A stretch of DNA of 64,000 nt, from positions 5,532,501 through 5,596,500 of the forward strand of contig JAYKKT010000046.1 of assembly GCA_036023115.1 (NCBI GenBank), in the 5' to 3' direction. This DNA is from Brasenia schreberi. Taxonomy: Eukaryota > Streptophyta > Magnoliopsida > Nymphaeales > Cabombaceae. The stretch's first letter is position 1. Each line of letters begins with the position of its first letter. Under the pieces are notes generated by a model, which saw nothing but the letters and a program-made list of their open reading frames with translations, had not been told where the DNA came from and did no database searches. Shown here piece after piece: positions 22,726 through 37,170 of this stretch. The translations under genes were made by a program, and so were the position numbers.

Positions 22726-25700
22726 CTAATTGCTGATCGGCTTAGCACGCTTCTGAATATCGAAGTAAATGTCAGTCAATCCAGTTATACCAGCAGTGAT
22801 TTTCTGACCAGCTTTCACAGGACCAGCACCTTGTGGAGTACCTACATCATATCCCATAATATGAAAACTCGGCCATTGAGAGAAAATCTTTTGATTTTGC
22901 CAAAAGAACACCACAAGGAAAGATTGTGAATGAACACCGTGACAGGAAAATAACGCATACCAGTTAGTATAAGATCTCCTTCAAAGAGTGTCATGTATGA
23001 ACTTATATGGCTCACAAGATAGGGGATCTTGAAGATCATATCTTTGGTTGAACCTTTCTGTTTGAGTATGTCGTCTACCTGCACCCAACAATATAGCAGA
23101 AAGAGAAGCTAGGCTTAAATCCATGCCGGATAGAGGTACAGATATATGAAACAAACTCAAGTGTTTCTAAGAGACGAGCGCAGACCTTTAACCAAAGCTC
23201 CAAATCATGAGGGTCCTGAATTGCTGATTTTGGCACCTAATCGGTGACAATGAAGTGTATTAATGGAGGCAACAATATAAGGACATGAAAGAAGGAAGCA
23301 GTAAGTAGAAATTCTTACGAAGTCACCGATCGGGGTAAAAGTGTCTTGCCCTTTAGAAATCGTCCATGGAAGTCCAGCAGCCTGTTGACAATAATGAGAA
23401 AATAAGCGTGTTTTTTGCTAATGTCTTATGTCTTAAGTTGATGCATAATTTAGGCCACTCAGTCCCCCCTTACGCTCTTCAGGGCAGGACACTCGATCCC
23501 CGCTTACAGCTTTTGATTAGATGGAGCTTAAAGGAAAAACTACAACTGTTCAGCTAGGTGAATTGATGAATGTTATGAAAGGTTCAAAACCTGATGAACT
23601 AAGTAGGGCAATCACAAGAGGGAAATTGAGATTATTGGTAACATGGGGACCCAAGACGTTAAGAACCGATCTAGGCTGAAGAAAGAGAAGATATGCTGGC
23701 GGATATGTACGTAAAAAAGTTTACAAGGCCGGCAACCTGGTGATACCAGGAGACCCGAAAAGGTGTCTGAATATAAAGACTAAAGAAACTTATGTTATTT
23801 GCAACATGAAATAAAACCCAACAAGTACTCTGTGTTTCTGGTCAATGATAAGAAATTATGTCAACTCATAATACAACAAGAATATCTACTTATATATGCA
23901 CATAAGAAATTTCTAATGAGAAAATGGAAGCTCTTGATGAACTCGAGAAGTATCTAATACTTTCAGAAAAACTTTTGCAATATAATAAGTAGAATCATAT
24001 TATGAAAGTCTGAGTTCAAGTATCAATCACACTCTAATCTGCTGATGTTTGCAGTATTACTGGGGTTCTATCACCTGAAGACACCAATAAGGTTGATGGT
24101 ACAAGGGATAATGTCGTGCTCAAACAGTGGGACTGGAGGAGACGAAAGAAGAGCATAATGTAAAAGAATGCTTCATAAAAGTTCACACACTTATAGGAGT
24201 TAAAACACATTAGTGAAGAATTCCAAGAAACAGCTCAATCACTTGAGGTATTATTAAAGAGTAGGGTTAGATTGCACTAGGATCACAATTGTACACTTGT
24301 ACCTGTTATACTCTCCAGAGAGGAAGGAAACTAATCCTGAAAGGTCTACCCTAAAGGACATTTGGATTGGATGGATGATACTTGAGCCAAGCGGGTTAGC
24401 TTTCAATTTGCCTCTGGCTATCAAATGAAATGTGAATAACCTCTCCTTCCTCTCTTTGAAACAAGGGGCACTTAAAATGAGCAGAAAAATAGTCCAGTTC
24501 TTGGGAAAAGGAAACGTATTCATGGTGTTGCCTTTGCAAGGTATGAACAACTTAATTCCTCTACCTTGGCAGCATTTTGAATCTCCTTTGCAGTCATGTC
24601 CAAACCAAGAGCATAACCTGAAATGACGAAATGATAAGATACAATCAAAATCATGTAACAAGAAAATGCATGTAATTGATGTTACTCATTGAAAAGCTTC
24701 AGAAAAAACACCAAATGCAACACATATAACTAACTACATATGAAACAGCACAGCCTCGTACTCCTTCAAGCAAATGATTGCAAAGTATCCCGGATACAAG
24801 TCCAATTGGAGAAATAAGACTTGTTTCACCAATGTACTTGAAGCAGAATTTACAGATAAATTGTCCATGAGTCAACTCAAAAGTATATTATTCCATCCAG
24901 TATCTATTATGTTTATAGTTTGAATCTGAGAAAAAAATAGACAAATTTTACAAGCAAAATGTGTACAGATACATGGCAGCATGTCACAAGAAGAGAGACA
25001 TAATGTTATAACAGTACAAATGAGAAAGATATAACGTTATAACTAGATATCACTACTAAAAGTCATAGGTCTCTAAATTGAAAGTGGCAGAATTTCCTTC
25101 CTATGACGAATAGGACACTTTTGGCACTCCATCCTTCCCTTAGGTGAATAACAATTCTCGAGGTCTAACTGTTCTATACAGGAAACAACTTCACTCTGTG
25201 AGAAAAGGGTTAAAGCTCATACAAGAAGATGCCAGTTACTTTCAATTAGATCCAACGAAACTAAGGGAGTACGTAACTCTGCTTGCATTCAATATCCAGA
25301 TTTCTATTTATCAAGCAAATCCATTTTTATGCAAACATGGATCAGAATTTCCATGAGTTTATTACCAGGTTCCCCATGTTTCACATGAAATTTTGCACAA
25401 AGCTTAAGAGTTTCCCAGGTTCTGATTTCAAAGTATGGTAGCATGAAAGAAAGCCATATCTCTATAACATGCTTCCAAGACTGGATAAAGGAATCATGTA
25501 GAATAAATAAAAAAGAACATTGTCACATTGATATGAACCATTACAACCAAGATTTTCTATTATTGCTAAAAGTTAGTGAAAAACATAGAATTCCTTAATA
25601 ATCCACAATTCCAGATCTGGTTAAGATCTGATGGTTCATTAAGAAGTTTGAGACTGATCACTAAGACAAAAATTGCTATTAAGCTGATGTCTTTTTCCAA

Positions 25701-27302
25701 AATCAGATGTTTGTGGCCAGAAACAAGAGCTTGCTTAGTTTCACATTCATCTGTCAGTTCAGTTGCCATTTAAAGTTGATAGGAAATCTCAAATATTTCT
25801 TTTATTGTTGAAAAGGATGCTATGCATTGTTATATGGCTTCTGTTCTTCTCCACAATATACTTCTACCTAGAATATGTTATGCTCCCTAGAATCTTCATA
25901 CAAGCGGAGTACATTGAGATTCTGTTGACATCAGTAGAAGAATTTTCCTGCCACGTGCTCCTATTTTGGTGTGAAATATTGTCCAACCAGGTAATCTCTG
26001 TTCTTCCCCTATTCGTGCCTGTAGGGCAAAACCAAAAACACTTACACCTAGAAACTTCTGAAATGGTAAAACAAACTAAAGTTTGATGGTGAAGAAATAT
26101 GTGAACGTGTAGTGCTAGTGTATAAATGTTTTAAAGCAATAGAAGTCTAAAGGAGTAGCAACATGAATATAGCAAACCAAGTGCGTGAGATCACTTTGAA
26201 TGAGACATTGCTTACATTATTTTTCCTTACATTTTTGTGTCATTTAGCAGAAACAAACTAATGCTGCGCAATTACCTGCTACATAGTCCATTGCAGATCC
26301 TTCTGCAATATCACGAGCCTTTTTTCCAATAACAATTCCCAGTTCTGCTTCATAAACTAAGGAGTCCAATGAATGGGGGATTTCGATGGTGCCTCCATTT
26401 TGTACATAAGACGAAGTAGGTTTCAAGAACAACACTGGTTCCTGAAGCATGAAACTTATATGAGACTAGGATGTGAACTGGAAAACAGATTAATGTCAAA
26501 TTCATCAATCTCCGTACATCATAACACGGACATGATAATTGCATAATGCTTTGTTTATACGTTTCTCATTTCAACAGCCATGTAGCTAAGTGCAACAAAT
26601 AGACTAAGGTGTAAAGGGAAAGTTAAGGTTCATTTAGGAGCTCTCAACAACAGCCTCAGGTGTACCAGGGAAATACAGGCCAGGATGGAAGCCTATGCAT
26701 TTGGCAATGCTTTCATCAAACTCCCTTCATTATTGTGTTTGGGAGAACACATTTAAGGAGGTGGTTTATACATTTGGGGAGTGACGTGAAGCCATCTCCT
26801 CCTTGTATTTACACTGAAAAGTGGATTTGATCACAACAAGATCGTAGAGACGGTAGCGGCCAAATCCAGATTTGATGGTTAACATATTTCAACTACATAA
26901 ACTCCCTCAGACCACCTTATCGTACACAATGGAATCGAGAGCAGCAAGATACTAAGTTGGACTGCAGCCATAATGTGTATCTTTTCTACCTTTACAAACT
27001 CTCCTTTCCGATATCCAAGAGTTCCCCCTGGGTCAATTAGACACTAAAAGGTCCACGCTCCGAAAGAAACCCAGATCGATAAAACTGGGTATAATATATC
27101 CCATTATCATCTTTCAAACTAAAGCAAAAAATCGGAAAGGAGAAACGACAGAACGATGGAGAATGTGAATGGGGTTGAAAATTGGATCTCATAGCACCTC
27201 CGACAAGGCAGCACCGAGTTCTTTGGCATGAGCAGCGTAGTTCCTACCAACAGCGACGATCTTCGTGCCGAGGCTCAAAATCTTGCTCCCCACTGAAGCC
27301 AT
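22726..27302 (-). CDS. FAHD1-type acylpyruvase / oxaloacetate decarboxylase
   Basis: Fumarylacetoacetate hydrolase-domain protein of 223 aa (human FAHD1 is 224). Seven exons: 27302-27198, 26441-26276, 24617-24565, 23381-23319, 23236-23186, 23078-22961, 22841-22726; phases agree throughout. Landmarks are [39 protein letters not shown] (two metal-binding Glu), [14 protein letters not shown] (metal-binding Asp), [19 protein letters not shown], and [23 protein letters not shown]1 enzymes are Mg-dependent hydrolases/decarboxylases of acylpyruvates and oxaloacetate, usually mitochondrial; substrate use here is inferred. The donor of exon 1 is GTGCTA, a weak site. The first eight codons and the upstream region lie in a 424-bp tandem duplication (27280-28127). 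The alternative start in the distal copy opens only a short unrelated frame. Confidence 0.94.
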
Positions 27303-28130
27303 TGCGCTTCCTGACAGAAAACACCCACAAACAATCTTCCTCTTCTCCTTATAATCCAATCAAAAACAATGGGACGTCCAAAACGTGATTCATTGTATAT
27401 TGTTCTACAATGATTTCTTCGTTCGGCCTCGTGGGCATTCACATGGCAAGGCTGGCAGCGTCGGCGTCTCTGCTTACGTACTCGTTTGTTCCCTGGCAGA
27501 CTTGATTCCTAAAAAACGAAGGACAGCGACTATGGGAACGAGAAATCACTAAGTTTTTAACTGGGGGCCGGTGGAAAGTTAATACCGTTGTTACCTACCG
27601 ACCATCTTTTCCTTCGATCTTCAGAAGCAAAAGCTCACTTTCCCGGGAGTCATGGGCCATAAAATTCCTTTGCACTTGAGGTAAAATGACTGAGTGTGTC
27701 AATATCTTGCTCCCCACTGAAGCCATTGCGCTTCCTGACAGAAAACACCCACAAACAATCTTCCTCTTCTCCTTATAATCCAATCAAAAACAATGGGACG
27801 TCCAAAACGTGATTCATTGTATATTGTTCTACAATGATTTCTTCGTTCGGCCTCGTGGGCATTCACATGGCAAGGCTGGCAGCGTCGGCGTCTCTGCTTA
27901 CGTACTCGTTTGTTCCCTGGCAGACTTGATTCCTAAAAAACGAAGGACAGCGACTATGGGAACGAGAAATCACTAAGTTTTTAACTGGGGGCCGGTGGAA
28001 AGTTAATACCGTTGTTACCTACCGACCATCTTTTCCTTCGATCTTCAGAAGCAAAAGCTCACTTTCCCGGGAGTCATGGGCCATAAAATTCCTTTGCACT
28101 TGAGGTAAAATGACTGAGTGTGTCAATATC
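27280..28130. repeat. Apparently identical 424-bp tandem duplication over the FAHD1 promoter
   Basis: 27280-27703 and 27704-28127 read as identical, offset 424 bp, with three further matching bases at the right end. The unit begins inside codon 8 of the FAHD1 gene and extends upstream through the start codon, leader and proximal promoter. Absence of differences seen by eye suggests a very recent event. A transcript from the distal copy would contain a second MASVGSKI start (ATG ending at 27726) leading to a 43-codon frame that stops at 27595. Confidence 0.95.
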
Positions 28131-29383
28131 GGGAAAACATTTGACCGGCTTTGTGGGAGCATGCCCTAGCTGTAAAAGTATTCTTGACAAGTAGTAGGGT
28201 CGGTCAATGAACCAATCGCGAAATGGCTGGCTATGCTAATGAGCTCTATGTATGCATGTTTGGTTTTTCTCGGATCCTATTAGTTTGTTTAGTAAGTAGA
28301 ACATACAATTTTATGAGAAACTTGGACAAAATAAAATAAATTTTCTACTTAATGTCCAATCTAGAAATTGAATTTTTAGTCCAAACGATGTTTGAAAAGT
28401 CGCATTTTCAGCACCAATGAGCAGCTGGGATTCAGATAATCTTTGTTGTGTTCCGTTCATGTTTATCTCAGCTCAAGTAGCCAAGATCAGTGCCTTTGTT
28501 AAAGTTGATGAGCAAGCCATAAATAGCCCTTGTTTCGTTCATTTGACTCGCTTACCAGCCCTCGTTCGAAAAGTGAATCGATATGGCAAGTTGGACTGAT
28601 CAAAGGAGGGTTCCTTCTATGCACCATGAATGGATATATCCCCAGGCTTACCGATCTCTTGTTCCAATCACAAGCTCACACAAGAAATTGCATGGTTATT
28701 CTGATTTCTTCGTAAGCTTTCATTCTAAACAATCGTTCCCTCACTAAAACATGATTATCGACCATGGCAACCAAAGAGACTTAGGTCGTCTCCACTAAAA
28801 GGAATAGTCGAGCCCACAGAAAGGTAGCATAACTTTGGTGGAAGGCAAACGAAAGTATTCGATCTCGAAAGGCGAAGAGGAAGAAAGGGCTACTACCAAG
28901 ACGAGGCATTTGCCAACACACAGCTTGAGGTTGGTCACCAAAGCCACACCCAGATGGTGGATTTGCTAACATGATGCTCACTCAGAAATAACCGAACGCA
29001 GGTGAGATTGGTTGCTCAAAGTCTGGCGATTCTCCCCCTCGGGGTAGAATTGGTCGCTGAAACATCAGATTGTTCCCGGGAAATAATCAGAAGGGATAGT
29101 TCGTTCATCAAGAAAATAAAGTTTTAATAGATTCGCATGTCCAGAAGCATCGTGCACCAACAAGTGCTCGAAGTATGATCACGCAATTCCTTCACGTTCA
29201 ACAGTATAACAAAGCAAAAGAATAACCAAAAGGATATTTTAAATTATCTAAATCCCAAAAATTGTCACAATTAAATTCGTTCTCAGAGTTTTTCTCCCTA
29301 AAGCATAATGAAAGCAGAACCTGACGATGAAAAGTTCCAAAAGGGTTGATATCCTAGAACAAAGCCAGCAATAATATAACCCC
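28131..29383. other. Intergenic DNA of unclear origin
   Basis: No recognised gene. From about 28.4 to 29.1 kb base composition is more even than in the surrounding AT-rich DNA and lacks microsatellites. It might be an organelle-derived insertion or a decayed element, but I recognise no organellar gene in it. The last part should include the eL18 3' UTR. Confidence 0.35.
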
Positions 29384-31883
<2,500 letters not shown>

Positions 31884-31908
<25 letters not shown>

Positions 31909-31997
31909 GGCTGCTGAGTAGAGACGGCCTTCAGAGAGAGAGAGAGAGAGAGGCAGAACGAGAGAGTCGAACTCCAAGAAAACCCTAACTTAGGGTT
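31884..31997 (-). promoter_or_regulatory. Telo-boxes of the eL18 gene
   Basis: AAACCCTAA occurs at 31980-31988 and is followed at once by its inverse, TTAGGGTT (31990-31997), forming a palindrome about 75 bp upstream of the start codon. A further TTAGGGTTT lies in intron 1 (31884-31892). Telo-boxes are established elements of plant ribosomal protein and translation-factor promoters. A GA tract (31934-31952) lies between them, giving a CT-rich leader on the transcript strand. Confidence 0.7.
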
Positions 31998-33343
31998 CTT
32001 TTTTCAAGGAGCGCTAATGAGGGGCCACTTAGGTCATCAACGAGACGGGTTTGGTTCGGATACGAAGTGGACCCGGACCCGTCTGAGTTGGTTCTCGTGT
32101 TGGTATCCATGTTCTTGATTCACCCGAATTCCACGGAATTGGAGTCTACAATTCGACGAAGATTCACGTTAACTACGGTTGCACGAAAGAGAAACAAAAG
32201 CAGAAATGGAACAAACCTTTAAAAATATAGAAACACACGCGCACACACACACAAATATATATATATATATATATAAAGAGAATAAAGAGAGAGAGAGAGA
32301 TACTGGTATATGTTCAATCCAATTTATATTTAAATCTACTCAAACATCTTCATTCTATGACTAGTTTGATTAACAATAGAGATTTGAAATAAAAAAAAAA
32401 GTAAATTATATTGTATCATTATACAAAAAGTCTAAGTGTACAAATTGTTTTTCAAATTCTAATCTCAACTATTTATCATATATATTAGATGGTAGAGATG
32501 TTTGAGAACGTTTAAGCATGGATGAGAATTGAATACCGACCATTATATATATAGTGTGTGTGTTTTAAGAATTAAAAAATGGTAAAGAAAAATATAATGT
32601 TGGTCATTAGGGCTTGAAATGCGTCGAGGAGATAGTTCACCTAATTTATTTGAGTTAATGCACATAAAGCATTATGTTTTTTAAATTTAATATATTATCT
32701 TCAGACAAAAATATGGAGGTCGACATTTTGTAATACGTCTTTAGTAGTTGTGTCGTTTCAAAATGGAAAAGGGTTGCTTTTTTGCATGAATCGCCTATCA
32801 GATCACGATCTATCAGATTACAACAGTAGTTGGATATAACTCACGCTTTTAATGTAGTCAATGCATACTCATCGAGCGTTTTAACCTTTCATACATCAAC
32901 TCTTTCAAGAACGAACTTCTTTCTTCGGTACAATGGAGAGCCCAGAACCACATGCTTCCCGCAGGTTGAACCCATGGCCTTCAACTTGTGAGACAACCTT
33001 CTACCAGGTAAGCTATCGCTGGTTGTGAAGTCAAAACGAGCTTTAAAAGAAAGCACGTTGCGTCCTCCAGTCCATTTGAGAGTGAGTTCGATACCTGGGG
33101 CATGCATTTTGGCTTGGCCTCGCCATTGTACGCAACGTGAATGAAGGCAGTAACAGGTCTTGTCATTGAACTCAGAACCATATGATTGAGGTCTGCCTAC
33201 ATCGTTGAAGTTGCAAGTGCCCACATAGGAGACTTTGGAGCCATGACTCCTTTACAAATGATTGCTAATATTAGTTTAGTTTCTTCTCATTGACTTCCCA
33301 TTTGTTGTTGCTGCTTATTATTTTCTGTTTTCTTAATGAACAG
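31998..33343. other. Intergenic DNA with microsatellite and SINE
   Basis: Apart from the microsatellite near 32.25-32.30 kb ((CA)n(TA)n then GA) and the SINE near 32.97 kb, no gene is seen. Confidence 0.5.
32910..33030 (-). mobile_element. tRNA-derived SINE copy (family A)
   Basis: On the minus strand: gcgatagcttacctggtaga (box A region), ctcacaagttgaaggccatg, ggttcaacc (box B), then ggctctccattgtaccgaag and an A/G-rich tail. The 3' phrase ctctccattgtacc is shared with the 35.65-kb copy, and a diverged form with the 47.30-kb copy. Confidence 0.65.
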
Positions 33344-34671
33344 GAAGAGATTGGAGATGGACAAGACATATTGGTCAGTGTCCATTCAGAATGCATCACT
33401 GGTGACATTTTTGGATCTTCCAGATGCGACTGTGTGCACCAGCTAGCACTTGCAATGGAGCAGATTGAGTCAGCTGGGAGAGGAGTGCTCACTTATCTAC
33501 TCGGACATGAGGGAAGGGGCAGTGGGCTTGGCCATAAGTTGCGAGCATACAACCTCCAGGATGATGGACGTGATACAGTGGAAGCCAATGAGGAACTAGG
33601 ATTACCTGTTGATTCACGGGAATATGGCATTGTGCACAGGTAAGAGAAACTTGTCCAATTTTTCGCTTGCAATTTCTGTATCAGTGACATCTGTATTACT
33701 GTCTTTCCCTATATATATGTGCAGCCATATTCAGTCTGACTCTATAGCCCTCAAATCTAAAAGGATGCGTTAAAAAAGTTATTCCATATGCTTAGTTTGG
33801 AGAAAAATTGATATCCAAGAAAAAGATTGGCAATCTTGGATCTCAAAGAAGAAAACCAGACCAAAACCAAATGTTTTCTGACTCTAGTAGGTGAGATCCC
33901 CTGGATGGTTTTCTAAAGTCCATTCTAGTCTCTATACTGTTATACCTGCATTTAGAACAACAAACAAATATCCTATAATGGTTTTCTTCCAACATTTATG
34001 GTTGCTCAAAAATGATATGTCCAGCATTTAGCTGATATAAGTATGATTGGCATGTCCATTCGCTGCTATATTTAATTGCTTTTGGGTTGAACACGTGAAG
34101 CATGCTTTTTCTCTCTTCTTGTCAATTTGTCTTTTTTAGTTTTGTCAATACGGGCCGGGCCGGGCTGGCCTAGCCCTTGTGACCTGGGCGGGTCCACATT
34201 TTATATGAGCCTCCAAAATGCTAGCGTGGTCAGCCCTCAGGCCAGGCTCCACAAGCTAGGCTGGGCCCCCGGTGCCAGGCCCATTTTGACATCTCTAGTT
34301 ATTTTGCCTGTTAGTTTTTCGTAGAGTTCGGTTTATTTGTTAATGTATGATGCAGAATGTTTTTGTTAACTAGTTTCCACTGAAGCATGGCATGTTGGTC
34401 TACCTACATCTTGGTTTGCAGATACTGTGGGATCTGGAGGTCAGAACAATGAAGTTGATGACTAATAGCCCTGCAACATATGTTGGTCTCAAGGGTTATG
34501 GTTTGTCTATTGTAGGCCATGTCCCTTTATTGTCTCCGATAACAACGGAAAACCGCAGGTCTGGAGAAGAAGTGTTCTAAGATGGGGCATGTATATGATT
34601 CTGAATTTAGCAGCTGCCTGAATGGTTCCCCTCAGGCCGAAAATCTCCCTCCTGATGCACCTGCCGGTTAG
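33344..34671 (+). pseudogene. GTP cyclohydrolase II (RIBA) 3' fragment
   Basis: Two exons of the GTP cyclohydrolase II domain of plant riboflavin enzyme RIBA survive: 33344-33639 ([17 protein letters not shown], the Zn-binding [33 protein letters not shown]) and 34422-34671 ([33 protein letters not shown]). At the end of the first exon one base is missing from the GIGAQ codons, so the frames of the two exons do not join. A further shift lies near 34,577 before KMGHVYDSEF. GHEGRGIGL has become GHEGRGSGL. The DHBP synthase half and the start of the second domain are absent. Because the intron is kept, this is a DNA-level fragment. The intron holds a small MITE-like element. Confidence 0.9.
34137..34297. 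mobile_element. Small MITE-like element in the RIBA fragment intron
   Basis: The 161-bp GC-rich block starts TAGTTTTGTCAATACGGGCC and its reverse complement starts TAGAGATGTCAAAATGGGCC, matching at about 14 to 15 of 20 positions. The 8 bp on either side (gtcttttt and gttatttt) agree only partly. It resembles hAT MITEs. Confidence 0.5.
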
Positions 34672-36817
34672 AGGTATTCGCTTGGACAATGTAACTTTGA
34701 TAGGTTTCAAACTGTTAGAAATCTTGCTTTGAAAGTGGTATGTTGATTGCAATCAACTGTGATTGCGAGCAAATTAATAATGCACTCCTCAATGAAATTC
34801 TTTGATCTTTGCTCCTTTCTATTTCAAAGTTGACAATCCAAATCAAATGAGGAAGAAAGTGTCCTATTATGTAGCTGAATCAAATGAGGTAAGGATACCT
34901 ACTAAGAGAACCAAGGGTGAATCCATGTTATACACAGACGCGACACACACATATGATGGTTAAAAAATCTCAATGTGTGTAATGCTCTTGCTTATCTTAC
35001 CACGTGCCCCCTTCGTACATTGCCAAGCGGCGATAGTCTTCTCCTCTGTTGGCCATTGGTAAGCTCTTGTTACCATTCCAAATGGGGGATGGTCTCATCT
35101 GGACGTCCTCCATATGTTTTTCTCCGAAGGAGAGTATGTTGTAACGATCAAAAGGAGCATGCTCCTCTTCTAACACCTCCTCTAGGAATCAGTATGTTTG
35201 CTGAAACTGAGCCAAACTAAAATACGCCTTCTGTGTATAGCGGTCTCTCGATGCAGTTGGATCGAAAGCAGATCGGCTCTGAAAGTCCCTATTGTATATC
35301 ATGTCTCCATCATCAGTCTGCAACTAAGAAATATACATAGAAAGTAAAAAATGAGAAAAGAAAACCATCTTTACTTTCCAATTGACCACCAAAAGAATTA
35401 AACTATAAGTCTGCAATATCGATAGAATCATCAGATCACACTCAATTCAAGGGATTAAACCTTCATGAGTTTAGTCTTTGTTTTGAGAAAGAGAAGTTTT
35501 ATTCAGCATTTGGTGTCACAAATCTATCTGTCCATTGTTACTTGCATGACTTAGGCAGTGAGTCAATTCTTCAAACCGTTTCTTTTTTTTCTTGTTGGTA
35601 CAATGGAGAGGCCAAAGCCAGATTCACGCCCCACGAATACAACCATGACCTTCAACTTGTGAGTAGACCCCCTAGCCAGGTGAGCTATTGCTCTCCATGC
35701 ATTGTTCCAACCAGTTCATATAATATTACAAACTTGTTGCAAGAGAGATATCCGTATCCATTTAGTTATATGACATCACCAAAGCAAATTATGGTCTCAT
35801 GCTTTTCTTGGTAGGGGCAAGCTCGATGCTACATACAAGTACTTTATTACAATATTGATTCTAATTTCTCATGAATAACTTCGTATCGCAACATCAAATA
35901 GGGAATTTAAAGGATTTAAATCAGTAAATAATTGGTTCTGGCCTAGTGATAAAAGTATAATTGACCAATATTTCTACAGTGTTCCTCGTTGGTTCTCTGC
36001 CTTCTTCAACTTTGTATTTTGCTTCTGTCGTCTCTCCCTTTCCTCCCTTATCGCGATCGTGAACACGTTCATGCATATCCGCAGAGCACAGCTTAGATGG
36101 TGCATCATATCTGGTTTCATTTGTACAACGAAATCTGAACTCTCAATCTTGGTGATGGGCAACTGCTATCTGTTCGGCCTTACTAAGCATTGCCCAACAT
36201 GAAGAGTCTTAGTATAGCCCCATAAAGAGTAACCATCTATCACTTAAGATGGACCGTCCAAATCTAAAGACACATTTCAGACCACGAATGTAAGATGCAT
36301 CATCTAAATCAACTGTTGTGGGTGCTTGAGCGGGTGCTCTTGCTAGAGTAAAGTGAGATTCCAATTTTAGTGGTCAACACTAGATCGAAGCTAATTCAAT
36401 CCGCAAAGTGAATGGCTGAACACAAATTGAGGCCTACAGTGGCGGTTTTGGGGCCTAACTTGATACTACAAACTTTCGGGTGCTAATACGTCTGCCTTAA
36501 TCGTCTTAACCGTGTTGCGGCAATTCTATATCAGAAAAACTCGATTGACTTTCGACCTTGACTTTCGACCGTAACGGAAATATGCAATAGATTGAAACAG
36601 AGTGTCTTCTCTGAGCACTCAATGCAGGATGTCAGCTCTGGATCCAACTTCATTATTGTTTTCCTTCAGTTGGAACTTTCTCCTTCGAAGCCATAAAGGA
36701 AGCTTAAACAGAACTTGCTACTTGCATTATTGTCTCTACCGATCTCCCATAAAAAGGGATCTTCTGATTTTACGACTTAGACTATTGTCACCATAGAGGG
36801 GATGTGCCAATACAAGT
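34672..36817. other. Intergenic DNA with one SINE
   Basis: No gene is recognised. The SINE at 35.6-35.7 kb is the only classified feature. Confidence 0.5.
35595..35705 (-). mobile_element. tRNA-derived SINE copy (family A)
   Basis: On the minus strand: caatagctcacctggctagg (box A region), ctactcacaagttgaaggtc, a degraded box B, ctggctttggcctctccatt, gtaccaacaag and an A-rich tail. This is the copy closest to the one at 32.97 kb. Confidence 0.65.
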
Positions 36818-37132
36818 TTAGCACTCATCACATGAGTTGATGCCGTGGAGAGTTTTCTGTTTTAAGTTGAGGGTATCTATGAGTTTCTCCCTGTAATTCG
36901 TTTTGGACTTCTGCCACTGATCGAATAAAGATTGTTTTCTCTTACCCGTGGACGTAGAGTTGGCTGACAGAGCCTTCACAAAACCACGTTGAAATTGGTC
37001 CATTTGTTTCTTATCTTTTGCCTTCTTCATCGACTTACTCTTTGACGTGATTTGCTTCGGATTATAGCTGTTTTCCACAGGTTCACCGAAGGTAAGGCCA
37101 AACTTTATTTGGTTGCTATCACAGACTAACAT
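36818..37132 (-). CDS. Hypothetical 104-aa frame downstream of the NPH3-like gene
   Basis: An ATG-started frame with Lys-rich, non-repetitive composition (for example KKAKDKKQMDQFQRGFVK and KRKQSLFDQWQKSKTNYREK). I do not recognise it. It begins only 38 bp after the stop of the NPH3-like gene and on the same strand, so it may lie in that gene's 3' UTR, or be the last exon of another gene or an inserted fragment. The preceding tgtgatag could act as an acceptor. No signal peptide or membrane segment is seen. Confidence 0.3.
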   Translation of the reverse strand: MLVCDSNQIKFGLTFGEPVENSYNPKQITSKSKSMKKAKDKKQMDQFQRGFVKALSANSTSTGKRKQSLFDQWQKSKTNYREKLIDTLNLKQKTLHGINSCDEC

Positions 37133-37170
37133 ATATTGGTTACATCATGCCATGCTGCTGATACTTGCTA

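Noticed and set aside
27595..27783. A second FAHD1 gene or isoform start
   Set aside because: Only the first eight codons are shared; the frame then runs into duplicated promoter sequence and stops.
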